This document shows positions 24,660-32,761 of a DNA stretch of 64,000 nucleotides, piece after piece. This DNA is from Alphaproteobacteria bacterium (lineage in GTDB: Bacteria; Pseudomonadota; Alphaproteobacteria; Geminicoccales; Geminicoccaceae): positions 21,165-85,164 of the forward strand of contig JALUAG010000018.1 in NCBI GenBank assembly GCA_027045875.1, given 5' to 3'. Every line of letters begins with the position of its first letter. Within the stretch, counting starts at the first letter, position 1. The notes under the pieces are model-generated. The model worked only from the letters and a program-made list of their open reading frames with translations, did no database searches and had not been told where the DNA came from. The position numbers were made by a program, and so were the translations under genes.

Positions 24660-25522
24660 TGGCGGATCTCGCCGCGCGCACCGAAGCGCTCCTCGGGCGG
24701 CGGCCCGAACGCTTCGTGCCGCTCGCCGGCGGCTGCATCGCGGAAGTGTTCCGGGCCGAGCTGCCGGGCGGCGAACGCGTGGTCATAAAACGCTCCCGCG
24801 CATCCGGTCCCGATCTCTCCATCGAGGCCTGGATGCTGTGGGAGCTGCGGCGGCTGAGCGACCTGCCGGTGCCTTCGGTGCTGGCCAGTGCCCGCGACCT
24901 CCTGGTGATCACGTACATCGAGCACGAGGATCGCGCGCCCGACGCGGGGGCGCAGCGGCACGCGGCCGAGCTGCTCGCCGCCCTGCACCGGGTCGCCGCC
25001 CCCGCCTTCGGCCTCGAAAGGGACACCCTGATCGGGCCCCTGCCCCAGCCCAACGGCCCGATGGCGCGCTGGCTGCCCTTCTTCCGCGAACGGCGCCTCC
25101 TCCACATGGCCCGCCTCGCCCGCCGTTCGGGCCGGTTGCCGGCCGCCACCTTCGCGCGCATCGAGCGCCTCGCCGCCGACCTCGGGCGCTGGCTCGAGGA
25201 ACCGCCCCGGCCCGCCCTGCTCCACGGCGACGTCTGGTCGGGCAACATCCTGGTGCGCGGCAGCCGCATCGCCGCCTTCCTCGATCCCGCGATCTACTTC
25301 GGCCATCCGGAAATCGAACTGGCCTTCACCACCCTGTTCGGGCCCTTCGACCGCACCTTCTACGACCGCTACGCCGAGCTCGCCGGCATCGCCCCCGGCT
25401 TCTTCGAGCTCCGCCGGGACATCTACAACCTCTATCCGCTGCTGGTGCATCTGCACCTCTTCGGCGGCGGCTATCTGCGGCCGATCACCGCCCTGCTCGA
25501 CCGTCTCGGCATCCGGTCCTGA
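24659..25522 (+). CDS. Fructosamine/ribulosamine kinase family protein
   Basis: 287 aa. FN3K-family motifs: PLAGGCIAEVFRAELPGGERVVIKRS (nucleotide-binding lysine), EAWMLWELRRLSDLPVPSVL, LLHGDVWSGNILV (catalytic loop, HGDxWxGN) and FLDPAIYFGHPEIELAFTTLFG. The family phosphorylates the 3-hydroxyl of the sugar on glycated lysines, after which the adduct falls off. Bacterial members act best on ribulosamines and erythrulosamines. Its ATG shares one base with the TGA of the phosphatase gene, so the two are almost certainly co-translated. Together they suggest a two-step repair of proteins glycated by ribose 5-phosphate. The annotation is strong; the physiological substrate is inferred. Confidence 0.92.
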   Translation: MADLAARTEALLGRRPERFVPLAGGCIAEVFRAELPGGERVVIKRSRASGPDLSIEAWMLWELRRLSDLPVPSVLASARDLLVITYIEHEDRAPDAGAQRHAAELLAALHRVAAPAFGLERDTLIGPLPQPNGPMARWLPFFRERRLLHMARLARRSGRLPAATFARIERLAADLGRWLEEPPRPALLHGDVWSGNILVRGSRIAAFLDPAIYFGHPEIELAFTTLFGPFDRTFYDRYAELAGIAPGFFELRRDIYNLYPLLVHLHLFGGGYLRPITALLDRLGIRS

Positions 25523-25741
25523 ACTCCGTTCCGGAGACCCGCCCGCATCGTCGGCCGAAAGGAAAGGGCGCCCGACGGCGGGGCGCGGCTTCGGGAGGGC
25601 GAGAGACGACGCGCGTCGGGGGGCCGCGCGGGGCCATGGTTTCGGCGCCGTTAACCTTAATGAAACCTTTTGGTGGTGGAATGCGCACGGCAGGGGCCGG
25701 AACGGACAGGGCTCCGCTGGGGACAGGCGATCGGAGGCGTC

Positions 25742-26116
25742 ATGGCACGGATCCTGGTGATCGACGACGACGAGCTGCTGGTGGATCTGCTGCGCTTCAC
25801 CCTGGAAGCGCACGGTCACGAACTGCTGACCGCCGGCGATGGGGAGGAAGGACTCGAAATCGCCGCCCGCGAGCCGCTCGATCTCGTGGTGCTCGACGGG
25901 ATGCTGCCGGGGCTCGACGGGCTCGAGGTCCTGAAGCGCCTGCGCGCGGCCCCGGAGACCTCCGACATCCCGGTGATCATGCTCAGCGCCCGCAAACAGG
26001 AACGCGACGTGGTGGGCGGGCTCTCCCTCGGGGCCGAGGACTATCTCGTGAAGCCCTTCATCCCCGAGGAACTGGCCGTTCGCATCACCAAGACCCTGGC
26101 CCGGCACGCCGCCTGA
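25742..26116 (+). CDS. Single-domain response regulator (CheY/OmpR-type receiver)
   Basis: 124 aa, a receiver only. Acidic pocket at ILVIDDDELLVDLL, phospho-acceptor Asp in LDLVVLDGMLPGLDG, the Ser in PVIMLSARKQERDVV, and the Lys in EDYLVKPF are all present, so it should be phosphorylatable. CGGAGG lies before the ATG. It opens a run of four same-strand genes (15-bp, 14-bp and minus-4-bp gaps) encoding a TPR/beta-barrel porin, a HEAT protein and a GT2 synthase, and so probably switches that machinery through protein contact. No kinase gene is adjacent. The 219-bp region upstream contains a small AT-rich patch at about 25651-25675 that could hold the promoter. Confidence 0.92.
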   Translation: MARILVIDDDELLVDLLRFTLEAHGHELLTAGDGEEGLEIAAREPLDLVVLDGMLPGLDGLEVLKRLRAAPETSDIPVIMLSARKQERDVVGGLSLGAEDYLVKPFIPEELAVRITKTLARHAA

Positions 26117-26130
26117 GCAGCGACCGTCCG

Positions 26131-27474
26131 ATGCCCCTCCCGTCGAGGCGCCCGTGCGGCCGCGCCGCGGCGTTCGCGCTCGCCCTGCTGGTCGCCGCCT
26201 CTTTCCTGCCGCCGCCCGCCGCGGCCGCCGCGCCCGATCTCGCGCTGCTGCGCGCGCTCCGCGAGCAGGGCCGGCAGGAGGAGGCGCTCGCGCGCCTGCG
26301 CCGCGCCGCCCCGACGGTCGCCGAGGACGCCGATCTGCTGCTGATGGAAGGGCAGCTCCTGACCGACCTCGGCCGCTACGCGGAGGCGGTCGGAGTGCTC
26401 ACGCGCGCCATCGCCCTCGCTCCGGACTACCCCGATCTCCATCTCGCCCGCGCCCGGGCGCTGTTCTTCGGCGGCCGCCACGAGGCCGCGCTCGCCGCCC
26501 TGCGCCCGCTGCAGGCGACCGAGGATGCGCGGGCCTGGCTGCTGGCGGCCCGTATCCACTTCGCGGCCGGCGCCCTCGACCGGGCGGCGACGGCGATCGC
26601 GCGCTTCCGCGGGCTCGCCCCCGACGATCCGGACGGTCTCCTCACCGCCGCCGATATCGCCCGCCGGCAGGGCCGTGTCGAGCTCGCCTCGGCCTACTAC
26701 GAACGCGTCCTCGAGGCGCCCGGCTACGAGGACCTCGTGCGCCGCCGCCTCGCCGGGCTGGAGGCGGAACGCCGCCGCTTCCGCCTCACGGTGCGAGGCG
26801 GCGTCGGATCCTACGATGACGGCGACCGGGATTCCCGGCGCGAAGGCTCCGTGGAACTCGCCTGGCGCTGGGCCGAGGGCAGCTGGCTGCGCGGCAGGCT
26901 CGAGCTGCGCCACCGCTTCGGCGCCACCGACACCGGCTTCTTCCTGTCGATGGAACGTCCGCTGCGGGACGGCACCACCCTGGAACTCGGGCTGGGCGCC
27001 ACGCCGGATGCCGATTTCTCGCCCCGGATCGAGGCGCTGCTCGGGATCGGTCACCGGCTGCGCGAGGGCGAAGGCGCCTTGGGGGATACGGTGGGCTCGG
27101 CGAAGCTGCGGCTCCGGCGCTACTCCGACGGGCCGGTGGCCACACTGGAACTCGGCGTCACCCAGTATCTCCGCGACGGGGCGATCTGGCTGACCACCGC
27201 CCTCGTGCAGACCCGCGACGCGGACGGCGGTCGCGACCTCGGCCTCGCCGCCCGCATCGACGCCGTCCCGCGCCCCGGCCTGCGGGTCTTCGCCGGCACG
27301 ACGCTCGAACGGGACGAGCTCGCGCGGGGCACGACGCGCGCGCGCACGGTCTTCGCCGGGATCGCCGTCGATCTCGACGATCGCCTGCGTCTCTTCCTCG
27401 ACCTCGGGATCACCGACCGCGACGACGGCGGTCTGCGCCGCGATCTCGGGCTCGGCCTCGTGCTGGCCTTCTGA
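26131..27474 (+). CDS. TPR protein with YaiO-like outer-membrane beta-barrel
   Basis: 447 aa. A signal peptide (about 1-31, AAAFALALLVAASFLPPPAAAAA) precedes four or five TPR units (about 32-220: QGRQEEALARLRRA, LTDLGRYAEAVGVLTRAIALAPDYPDLHLARA). An amphipathic beta-rich domain (about 225-447) then ends in LVLAF, with the C-terminal Phe expected of BAM-inserted barrels. The order TPR then barrel is that of PgaA, BcsC and AlgK-AlgE, which export polysaccharide through the outer membrane; the barrel itself resembles YaiO. Placed just before a HEAT membrane protein and a GT2 synthase, it is the likely export channel. Confidence 0.8.
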   Translation: MPLPSRRPCGRAAAFALALLVAASFLPPPAAAAAPDLALLRALREQGRQEEALARLRRAAPTVAEDADLLLMEGQLLTDLGRYAEAVGVLTRAIALAPDYPDLHLARARALFFGGRHEAALAALRPLQATEDARAWLLAARIHFAAGALDRAATAIARFRGLAPDDPDGLLTAADIARRQGRVELASAYYERVLEAPGYEDLVRRRLAGLEAERRRFRLTVRGGVGSYDDGDRDSRREGSVELAWRWAEGSWLRGRLELRHRFGATDTGFFLSMERPLRDGTTLELGLGATPDADFSPRIEALLGIGHRLREGEGALGDTVGSAKLRLRRYSDGPVATLELGVTQYLRDGAIWLTTALVQTRDADGGRDLGLAARIDAVPRPGLRVFAGTTLERDELARGTTRARTVFAGIAVDLDDRLRLFLDLGITDRDDGGLRRDLGLGLVLAF

Positions 27475-27488
27475 GAGGGCGTGCCGCG

Positions 27489-28493
27489 ATGCTCCTGAGC
27501 GCCCCGCTGGTCGACGCCCTTTCCCGGTTGATCTGGCAGCTCACGCTGGTGCTGGTGCTGGCGGCGTTGCTGGTGCTGCTGGTGCTGGTCCTGCGCCGCC
27601 TGCTCGAGGAGCTGCGGCGCGAGACGCTGGCCCGCAGGCAGGCGCACGCCCGCCGCCTGCTGCTGGAACGCCTGCGCGATCCCGCGGCCGCCCCCGGGTT
27701 CCCGGATCTCCCCGAACTGCCGGCGGACTATCTGATCGAGCTCGTCGACGAACTCGCGCAGATGGTGCGCGGCGAGGGCCGCGAGCGTCTCGCCGCGCTC
27801 GGTGAACGGCTGGGGCTGCTCGACCGGCTGCTGCGCTCGCTGCGTGCCTGGCGCCCCGGTCTTCGGGTCGAGGCCGCACGGCGGCTCGCCATCTACCGCG
27901 GCGAGCGGGTGGTCCGGGCCCTGTGCCGGGCGCTCTTCGACCGTGCACCGCAGGTCCGGCTGGCGGCGGCGACGGCGCTCCTCGATCAGGATGGCCTGCC
28001 GGTCGATCTCCTGCACCATGCGCGCCACGATCCGGCGTTCTCGCGGCCGGGCGCCATCGGCTTCTGGCAGCGCCTCGCCGAGACGCGCCCCGACGCCTTC
28101 CTGCGGCTGTTCGAGGAACCCTGCCCGGTGGAACGCCGCGTGCCCATGCTGCGGGCGGCCGGGGTCGCCGGCCTGACCCATCTCGCCGAACGGATGATCG
28201 CCGACACCGCGGCGCCCGAGCCCGCGGTCCGCCGCGCCGCCGTCATGGCCCTCCTGGATCTCAAGCACCCGCTGGCCCTCGATGCCCTCGCGCGACTGCT
28301 CGCCGATCCCGATCCCCGGCTGCGGGCGGATGCCGTGGTCGCGGTGGGGCGGCGGAGACTCCTCGCCCTGCTGGGCATGGTCCGCGACCGGCTCGACGAT
28401 CCGGATCCCGCGGTGCGTTTCCGCGCCGGCGAAGCGGTGCTGCGGCTGGGCCAGGGCGGCGGCGTGCCAGCCGGCGGGAGGGGCGGCCCGTGA
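27489..28493 (+). CDS. HEAT-repeat membrane protein
   Basis: 334 aa. One N-terminal membrane helix (about 16-36, LTLVLVLAALLVLLVLVL) is followed by a basic helix and about 290 cytoplasmic residues with HEAT/PBS-lyase-type repeats, clearest at WRPGLRVEAARRLAIYRGER, APQVRLAAATALLDQDG, EPAVRRAAVMALLDLKHP, DPRLRADAVVAVGRR and DPAVRFRAGEAVLRLG. Such repeats usually serve as protein-binding scaffolds. The gene lies 14 bp after the YaiO-like gene, and the next gene starts at a GTG overlapping its TGA (GTGA). It probably bridges the receiver protein or the synthase at the inner membrane, in the place that PilZ or accessory proteins take in other exopolysaccharide systems. Confidence 0.8.
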   Translation: MLLSAPLVDALSRLIWQLTLVLVLAALLVLLVLVLRRLLEELRRETLARRQAHARRLLLERLRDPAAAPGFPDLPELPADYLIELVDELAQMVRGEGRERLAALGERLGLLDRLLRSLRAWRPGLRVEAARRLAIYRGERVVRALCRALFDRAPQVRLAAATALLDQDGLPVDLLHHARHDPAFSRPGAIGFWQRLAETRPDAFLRLFEEPCPVERRVPMLRAAGVAGLTHLAERMIADTAAPEPAVRRAAVMALLDLKHPLALDALARLLADPDPRLRADAVVAVGRRRLLALLGMVRDRLDDPDPAVRFRAGEAVLRLGQGGGVPAGGRGGP

Positions 28494-29911
28494 CCGCCCC
28501 TCTCTGGCCCGCCTTCCTCCTCCTCGCCCAGCTCGTGGCGCTCCTCGTGCTGCTGGTCGGCGTCGCCCAGAATCTCCTCTACGTCGCCCTCATGGTGACC
28601 GCCCTCTGGGTCATGGCCACGCGGCCGCCGGCGCGGCGCAGCCGGGCGCTGTGGGCCGGCATGGTGGATGTGGCCCCGCCGCTGTCGGTGATCGTTCCCG
28701 CCTACGACGAGGAGCTGACGATCGAGGATTCGGTGCGGGCGCTGCTCTCCCTCCAGTATCCCGACTTCGAGGTGATCGTCGTCAACGACGGCTCCACCGA
28801 CGGCACACTCGACCGGCTGGTGGAACGCTTCGCCCTGGAGCCGGAGGAGAGCGCCGGAGCCGGACCGCTGCCCCACGCGCCGGTGCGTCGGGTCTACCGC
28901 TCCGCCACCAATCCCGCGCTGCGGGTGGTGGACAAGGAGAACGGCGGCAAGGCCGACGCCCTCAACGCCGGCATCAACCTCGCCGAGGGAGAGCTCTTCT
29001 GCGCCGCCGACGCCGACAGTCTGCTCGAGGCCGACAGCCTGCTGCGGGCGGTGCAGCCGTTCGTCGAAGGCGGCGAGGAAACGATCGCCGTCGGCGGCAC
29101 GGTGCGGGTCGCCAACGGCTGTCCGGTGCGCGGCGGCCGCGTGGTCGAGGTCCGTCTGCCGCGGCACCCGCTGGCGCTGCTGCAGACGGTCGAATACATG
29201 CGCGCCTTCACCATGGCCCGGCTCGCCTTCGAGCGTTTCGGCGCCCTGTTCATCATCTCCGGCGCCTTCGGCATCTTCCGGCGCGAGGCGGTGCTGGAGG
29301 TGGGCGGCTACAGCACCGCCACCGTCGGCGAGGACATGGAGCTCGTGCTCCGGCTGCACCGTTTCATGCGCGAGCGCGGGCGCCGCTACGAAATCCGCTT
29401 CGTGCCCGAGCCCGTCTGCTGGACCCAGGTGCCGGAGCGGCTCCGCGCCCTCGCCCGGCAGCGCATCCGCTGGCATCGCGGCGCGCTCGAGAGCCTCGCC
29501 GCCCACCGCCGGATGCTGGCCCGCAGACGGTACGGCACGCCGGGTTCGCTCGGCCTCGTGACCCTGTTCCTGCTCGACGTGCTGGGGCCCGCGGTGGAGG
29601 CCGTGGGCTACCTCCTGATGCCGTTTCTTTGGGCGGCGGGCATGCTGGATACCGGCTTCCTGCTCGCCTGGCTGGCGATGACCTTCGCCTTCGGCGTGGT
29701 GGTCTCCATCGGCGCCCTGGTGCTCGAGGAAATGGAGCTGCGCCGCTTCCCGCGGGCCTCCCATCTGGCGCTGCTCGCGGTGACCGCGATCCTCGAGAAC
29801 TTCGGCTACCGGCAGCTCAACAACCTCTGGCGGATCGCCGGTCACCTGGCCTATCTCCGCGGCGTGCGCGGCTGGGGACGCCAGACCCGGCGGGCCTTCG
29901 TCCGCGCCTGA
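28490..29911 (+). CDS. Membrane glycosyltransferase family 2 (polysaccharide synthase-like)
   Basis: 473 aa. Two N-terminal membrane helices come first, then a GT-A domain: LSVIVPAYDEELTIEDSVRALLSLQYPDFEVIVVNDGSTDGT, DKENGGKADALNAGI, the DADS metal motif, VGEDMELVLRLHR (acid base) and QRIRWHRG (the QxxRW motif of processive enzymes). Three or more C-terminal helices follow. This is the layout of BcsA, PgaC and hyaluronan synthases, without a PilZ domain. It starts at a GTG overlapping the HEAT gene. It is the probable polymerase/inner-membrane translocator of the cassette; the sugar is unknown. A deacetylase or lyase is not present nearby. Confidence 0.9.
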   Translation: MTAPLWPAFLLLAQLVALLVLLVGVAQNLLYVALMVTALWVMATRPPARRSRALWAGMVDVAPPLSVIVPAYDEELTIEDSVRALLSLQYPDFEVIVVNDGSTDGTLDRLVERFALEPEESAGAGPLPHAPVRRVYRSATNPALRVVDKENGGKADALNAGINLAEGELFCAADADSLLEADSLLRAVQPFVEGGEETIAVGGTVRVANGCPVRGGRVVEVRLPRHPLALLQTVEYMRAFTMARLAFERFGALFIISGAFGIFRREAVLEVGGYSTATVGEDMELVLRLHRFMRERGRRYEIRFVPEPVCWTQVPERLRALARQRIRWHRGALESLAAHRRMLARRRYGTPGSLGLVTLFLLDVLGPAVEAVGYLLMPFLWAAGMLDTGFLLAWLAMTFAFGVVVSIGALVLEEMELRRFPRASHLALLAVTAILENFGYRQLNNLWRIAGHLAYLRGVRGWGRQTRRAFVRA

Positions 29912-29956
29912 GCGAACGGTCGGAACCGCCGTCCGCCGGCGCACCTCCGCCGGACC

Positions 29957-29985
29957 TTGACATCGCTTCGGGGCGATCCCATACA
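29957..29985 (+). promoter_or_regulatory. Candidate tRNA promoter
   Basis: A consensus TTGACA at 29957-29962 is followed, 17 bp later, by the weak -10 match CATACA at 29980-29985. It ends 13 bp before the tRNA-Ala gene at 29999, a suitable distance for a short leader. The -35 is perfect; the -10 is poor. Confidence 0.45.
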
Positions 29986-29998
29986 CACCGCCGATCAC

Positions 29999-30074
<76 letters not shown>

Positions 30075-30288
30075 AGACACCCGAAGCCGTCGCCTCTCCG
30101 ATTGCCGGCAGTGTACTGCCGCGCCCCTCGGTCGGCACGCTCCGAGACACCGCCACCCGCCCACCTCACAAGTTCGTGAGCGATCCCCGTCGGCACTTGT
30201 GGTTTTCCGCCTGCCCGGACAAGGAAGCCTCGGGGAGGACCCCTACATGCGCACCCGACCCGTGATCTGCACAACGAGGCAAGAAACG

Positions 30289-30759
30289 ATGAAGCGGACC
30301 ATTCTCGCAGCGGCAGCGATCGTCACCGCGGGCCTGGCGGCCCCGGCACCGCTCTCGGCCCAGGAAAAGGTCGAGCCCAAGGGGATCGTGGCCTACCGCA
30401 TAGCGGTCATGCGCACACTCGGTGCCCAGATGATGGCCATCAAGACGGCGCTCACCGAGACGCCGGAATTCCGGACCAACATTCTCTGGCACGGGCAGAT
30501 CATCGCCGACGCCTCCAAGAACCTGGTGGACCTCTTTCCCGAAGGCAGCAACGAGCCGCCTAGCACCACCCTGGACGTGGTGTGGCAGAAGTGGAGCGAC
30601 TTCGAGGCCGCCGCCGGCGAGCTCGAGAAGCTGTCGGCCGCCTTCCTCGACGTGGCATCCAGGGGCAATCCCGAGGCCACCCTCCAGGCGTTCGCCCGCA
30701 TGGGCAAGCAGGGCTGCGGCGGCTGCCACGAAAACTTCCGCAGGAAGCGAGGCGGCTGA
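30289..30759 (+). CDS. Cytochrome c' (class II c-type cytochrome)
   Basis: 156 aa. A signal peptide (1-24, MKRTILAAAAIVTAGLAAPAPLSAQ) precedes a four-helix-bundle cytochrome with the heme motif CGGCH near the C-terminus (MGKQGCGGCHENFRRKRGG), as expected for class II cytochromes, where the His is the only axial protein ligand. The N-terminal helix contains RIAVMRTLGAQMMAI and the second WHGQIIADASKNLVDLFPEGSN. Members bind NO and CO in the periplasm and are linked to NO tolerance. The diheme cytochrome gene starts within its stop codon, so the two are co-translated and probably exchange electrons. The 214 bp between the tRNA and this gene hold no other recognisable element. Confidence 0.92.
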   Translation: MKRTILAAAAIVTAGLAAPAPLSAQEKVEPKGIVAYRIAVMRTLGAQMMAIKTALTETPEFRTNILWHGQIIADASKNLVDLFPEGSNEPPSTTLDVVWQKWSDFEAAAGELEKLSAAFLDVASRGNPEATLQAFARMGKQGCGGCHENFRRKRGG

Positions 30760-31622
30760 TCCGTCACCGTCCGCCGCTTCCGACGCGGATCCTCGCAGGG
30801 GTCTGCGCTCTGCTGGCCTTGCCGCTGGTGGCGCGGACATCCGCGGAGCCGCTTTCGGGCGAACAGCTCGCCGCCATCGGCGGTTGCACCAACTGCCATA
30901 CGGCCAAGGGCGGGGCCTATCTTGCCGGCGGCGATCCCATCGTCACGCCCTACGGCGTCTTCTACGCCCCCAACATCACGCCGGATCCGGCAACCGGCAT
31001 CGGCGACTGGCAGGAAATCGACTTCGTTCGGGCCATGCGGGCCGGCCGAGCACCCGACGGGACGCCCTACTATCCGGCGTTTCCGTACACTTCCTACCAC
31101 CGCATGACGGATGCCGATCTCGCGGCCCTGTTCACCCATCTCCGCAGCGTTCCGGCGGTGCGCGCGCCCCGGCGCGAGCATCGGCTGCGTTTTCCCTACG
31201 GGTTCCGCTTCACCTTGCGGCTCTGGCAGTGGCTGTTCCACGAGCCGCGTCCCTTCGAGCCGGACCCGACGCGTGATCCCCTCTGGAACCGCGGTGCCTA
31301 TCTCGTACTCGGGCCGGGTCACTGCGCCGAATGCCACACGCCGCGCGGCCCGTTCGGCCAGCTCGACTGGAGCCGGGCCTTCGCCGGCAATCCGGACGGT
31401 CCCGAGGGGGGCGATGTCCCGAACATCACCGGCGATCCCGAACGGGGCATCGGAAGCTGGAGCCTCGACCAGCTCGTCCTGTATCTGGAGATCGGCATGC
31501 GGCCGGATGGCGATTTCGCCGGCGGCCCGATGGCCAAGATCATCGAGATCGGAACGGGCCGCCTGCCGCCCCGGGATCGCCTCGCCATCGCCACCTATCT
31601 GCGAAGCCTGCCAGGACACTGA
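30756..31622 (+). CDS. Diheme c-type cytochrome
   Basis: 288 aa if begun at CTG 30756. Two heme sites: CTNCH (with GEQLAAIGG before it) and CAECH (RGAYLVLGPGHCAECHTPRG). Each is followed by a class I cytochrome domain with NITPDPATGIGDW and NITGDPERGIGSW and a downstream Met-containing segment. This two-domain type resembles cytochrome subunits of membrane-bound alcohol or gluconate dehydrogenases and free electron carriers. No ATG, GTG or TTG occurs in frame upstream of the signal peptide; only CTG 30756 gives a full one (hydrophobic ILAGVCALLALPLVA). The CTG overlaps the preceding TGA as CTGA. GGAAG/GAGG lie just upstream. Confidence 0.85.
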   Translation: MIRHRPPLPTRILAGVCALLALPLVARTSAEPLSGEQLAAIGGCTNCHTAKGGAYLAGGDPIVTPYGVFYAPNITPDPATGIGDWQEIDFVRAMRAGRAPDGTPYYPAFPYTSYHRMTDADLAALFTHLRSVPAVRAPRREHRLRFPYGFRFTLRLWQWLFHEPRPFEPDPTRDPLWNRGAYLVLGPGHCAECHTPRGPFGQLDWSRAFAGNPDGPEGGDVPNITGDPERGIGSWSLDQLVLYLEIGMRPDGDFAGGPMAKIIEIGTGRLPPRDRLAIATYLRSLPGH

Positions 31623-31834
31623 CCGCATCGTCACCGTGCAGGGAAACCGTCGAGCCGGGGGCGACGCGGATCCGGGGCCGACCGGGCGTCCCCGATCGTG
31701 CGGTCCCCGAGGACCGCGATCCGCATCGGGAATTCCACGCTCCGGGCCCGTTCAGCCTTTCTTAAGCTTTCGCGACTAGCGTCGTCGGAAAGCCGGCCCG
31801 GGACCTCCCACAGCTCCATAATCGGCGGATACCG

Positions 31835-32755
31835 ATGCTCGATACCTATTCGATCCTGCTGGTCGAGGACATGGCATCCGACGCGGCCCTCGTCGAAATC
31901 TGCCTGCGGGAATGCGGCGCCGAGCGGATCGCGATCGCCGGAACCCTGCGCGAAGCCTTCGCGCGCATCGACGGCGACCCGCCCGACGTGGTGCTGCTGG
32001 ACCTGAACCTGCCCGATTCCCACGGGCTGCGCACCGTCGAGACCATGGTACGGCTGCACCCCGAACTGCCGATCGTCGTGCTCACCGGCTTCGGTGCCGA
32101 CGACATGGTGATCGCCGCCGAGGCGGTCCGCGGCGGCGCCCAGGATTTCATCACCAAGGACAATGTGGAGCCCACGGCACTGCAGCGCGCCATCATGTTC
32201 GCCATCGAGCGCAAACAGCAGGAACGCCGCCGGCTCCACCATCTGGATCACGACGAGCTCACGGGTCTGCCACGGCCGCATGTGCTCGCACGGCTGTTCG
32301 CCACTTCGGCCAGCCGCTGCGCCCGTTCCGGCAGGAGCCTGGCGCTCGCCAGCCTCGGCATCCGCGCCTTCGGGCAGCTGCGCGACGAGCGGGGCGCCGA
32401 ATGGGCCGATGCCCTGATCGCGGCGGTGGCGGCGCGGCTGCGCAAGAAGATCCGCCGCCACGATGCCCTCGCTCGGCAGGAGGACGCCCGCTTCCTTGCG
32501 CTCCTCGACAATCTGCCCGATCCCGGACATGCGGAGACCGCGGCCCGCCGCCTGCTGGCGGTCACCGCCGAACCCTTCTCCTTCCAGGACAGCTTCTGCG
32601 AGGTACAGGTCTGCATCGGGCTCAGCCGCTGGGACGCGAGCCTGCCCCGTCCGTTCGAGGAACTCCGCGAGGCGGCCGACCGTGCACTGGAGCAGGCGCT
32701 GCGGCGAGGGGTGGCCGTCCATCTCGAGAACGGCGAGATGCTGGCCACCTCGTGA
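31835..32755 (+). CDS. Receiver domain protein with degenerate GGDEF domain
   Basis: 306 aa. The receiver (1-125) has its acidic pair in LLVEDMASD, acceptor Asp56 in VVLLDLNLPDSHGL, a Thr in IVVLTGFG, and Lys in DFITKDN. The C-terminal part (about 135-300) begins HLDHDELTGLPRPHVLARL, like GGDEF domains, but the active-site loop reads RQEDARF, and the substrate and metal residues are largely lost. It is probably not a cyclase; it may act as a c-di-GMP- or protein-responsive adaptor. It stands alone, 212 bp after the cytochromes, in a region with an AT-rich patch (about 31750-31765) that may hold its promoter. It converges on rlmE (6 bp). Confidence 0.83.
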   Translation: MLDTYSILLVEDMASDAALVEICLRECGAERIAIAGTLREAFARIDGDPPDVVLLDLNLPDSHGLRTVETMVRLHPELPIVVLTGFGADDMVIAAEAVRGGAQDFITKDNVEPTALQRAIMFAIERKQQERRRLHHLDHDELTGLPRPHVLARLFATSASRCARSGRSLALASLGIRAFGQLRDERGAEWADALIAAVAARLRKKIRRHDALARQEDARFLALLDNLPDPGHAETAARRLLAVTAEPFSFQDSFCEVQVCIGLSRWDASLPRPFEELREAADRALEQALRRGVAVHLENGEMLATS

Positions 32756-32761
32756 CGCGTC

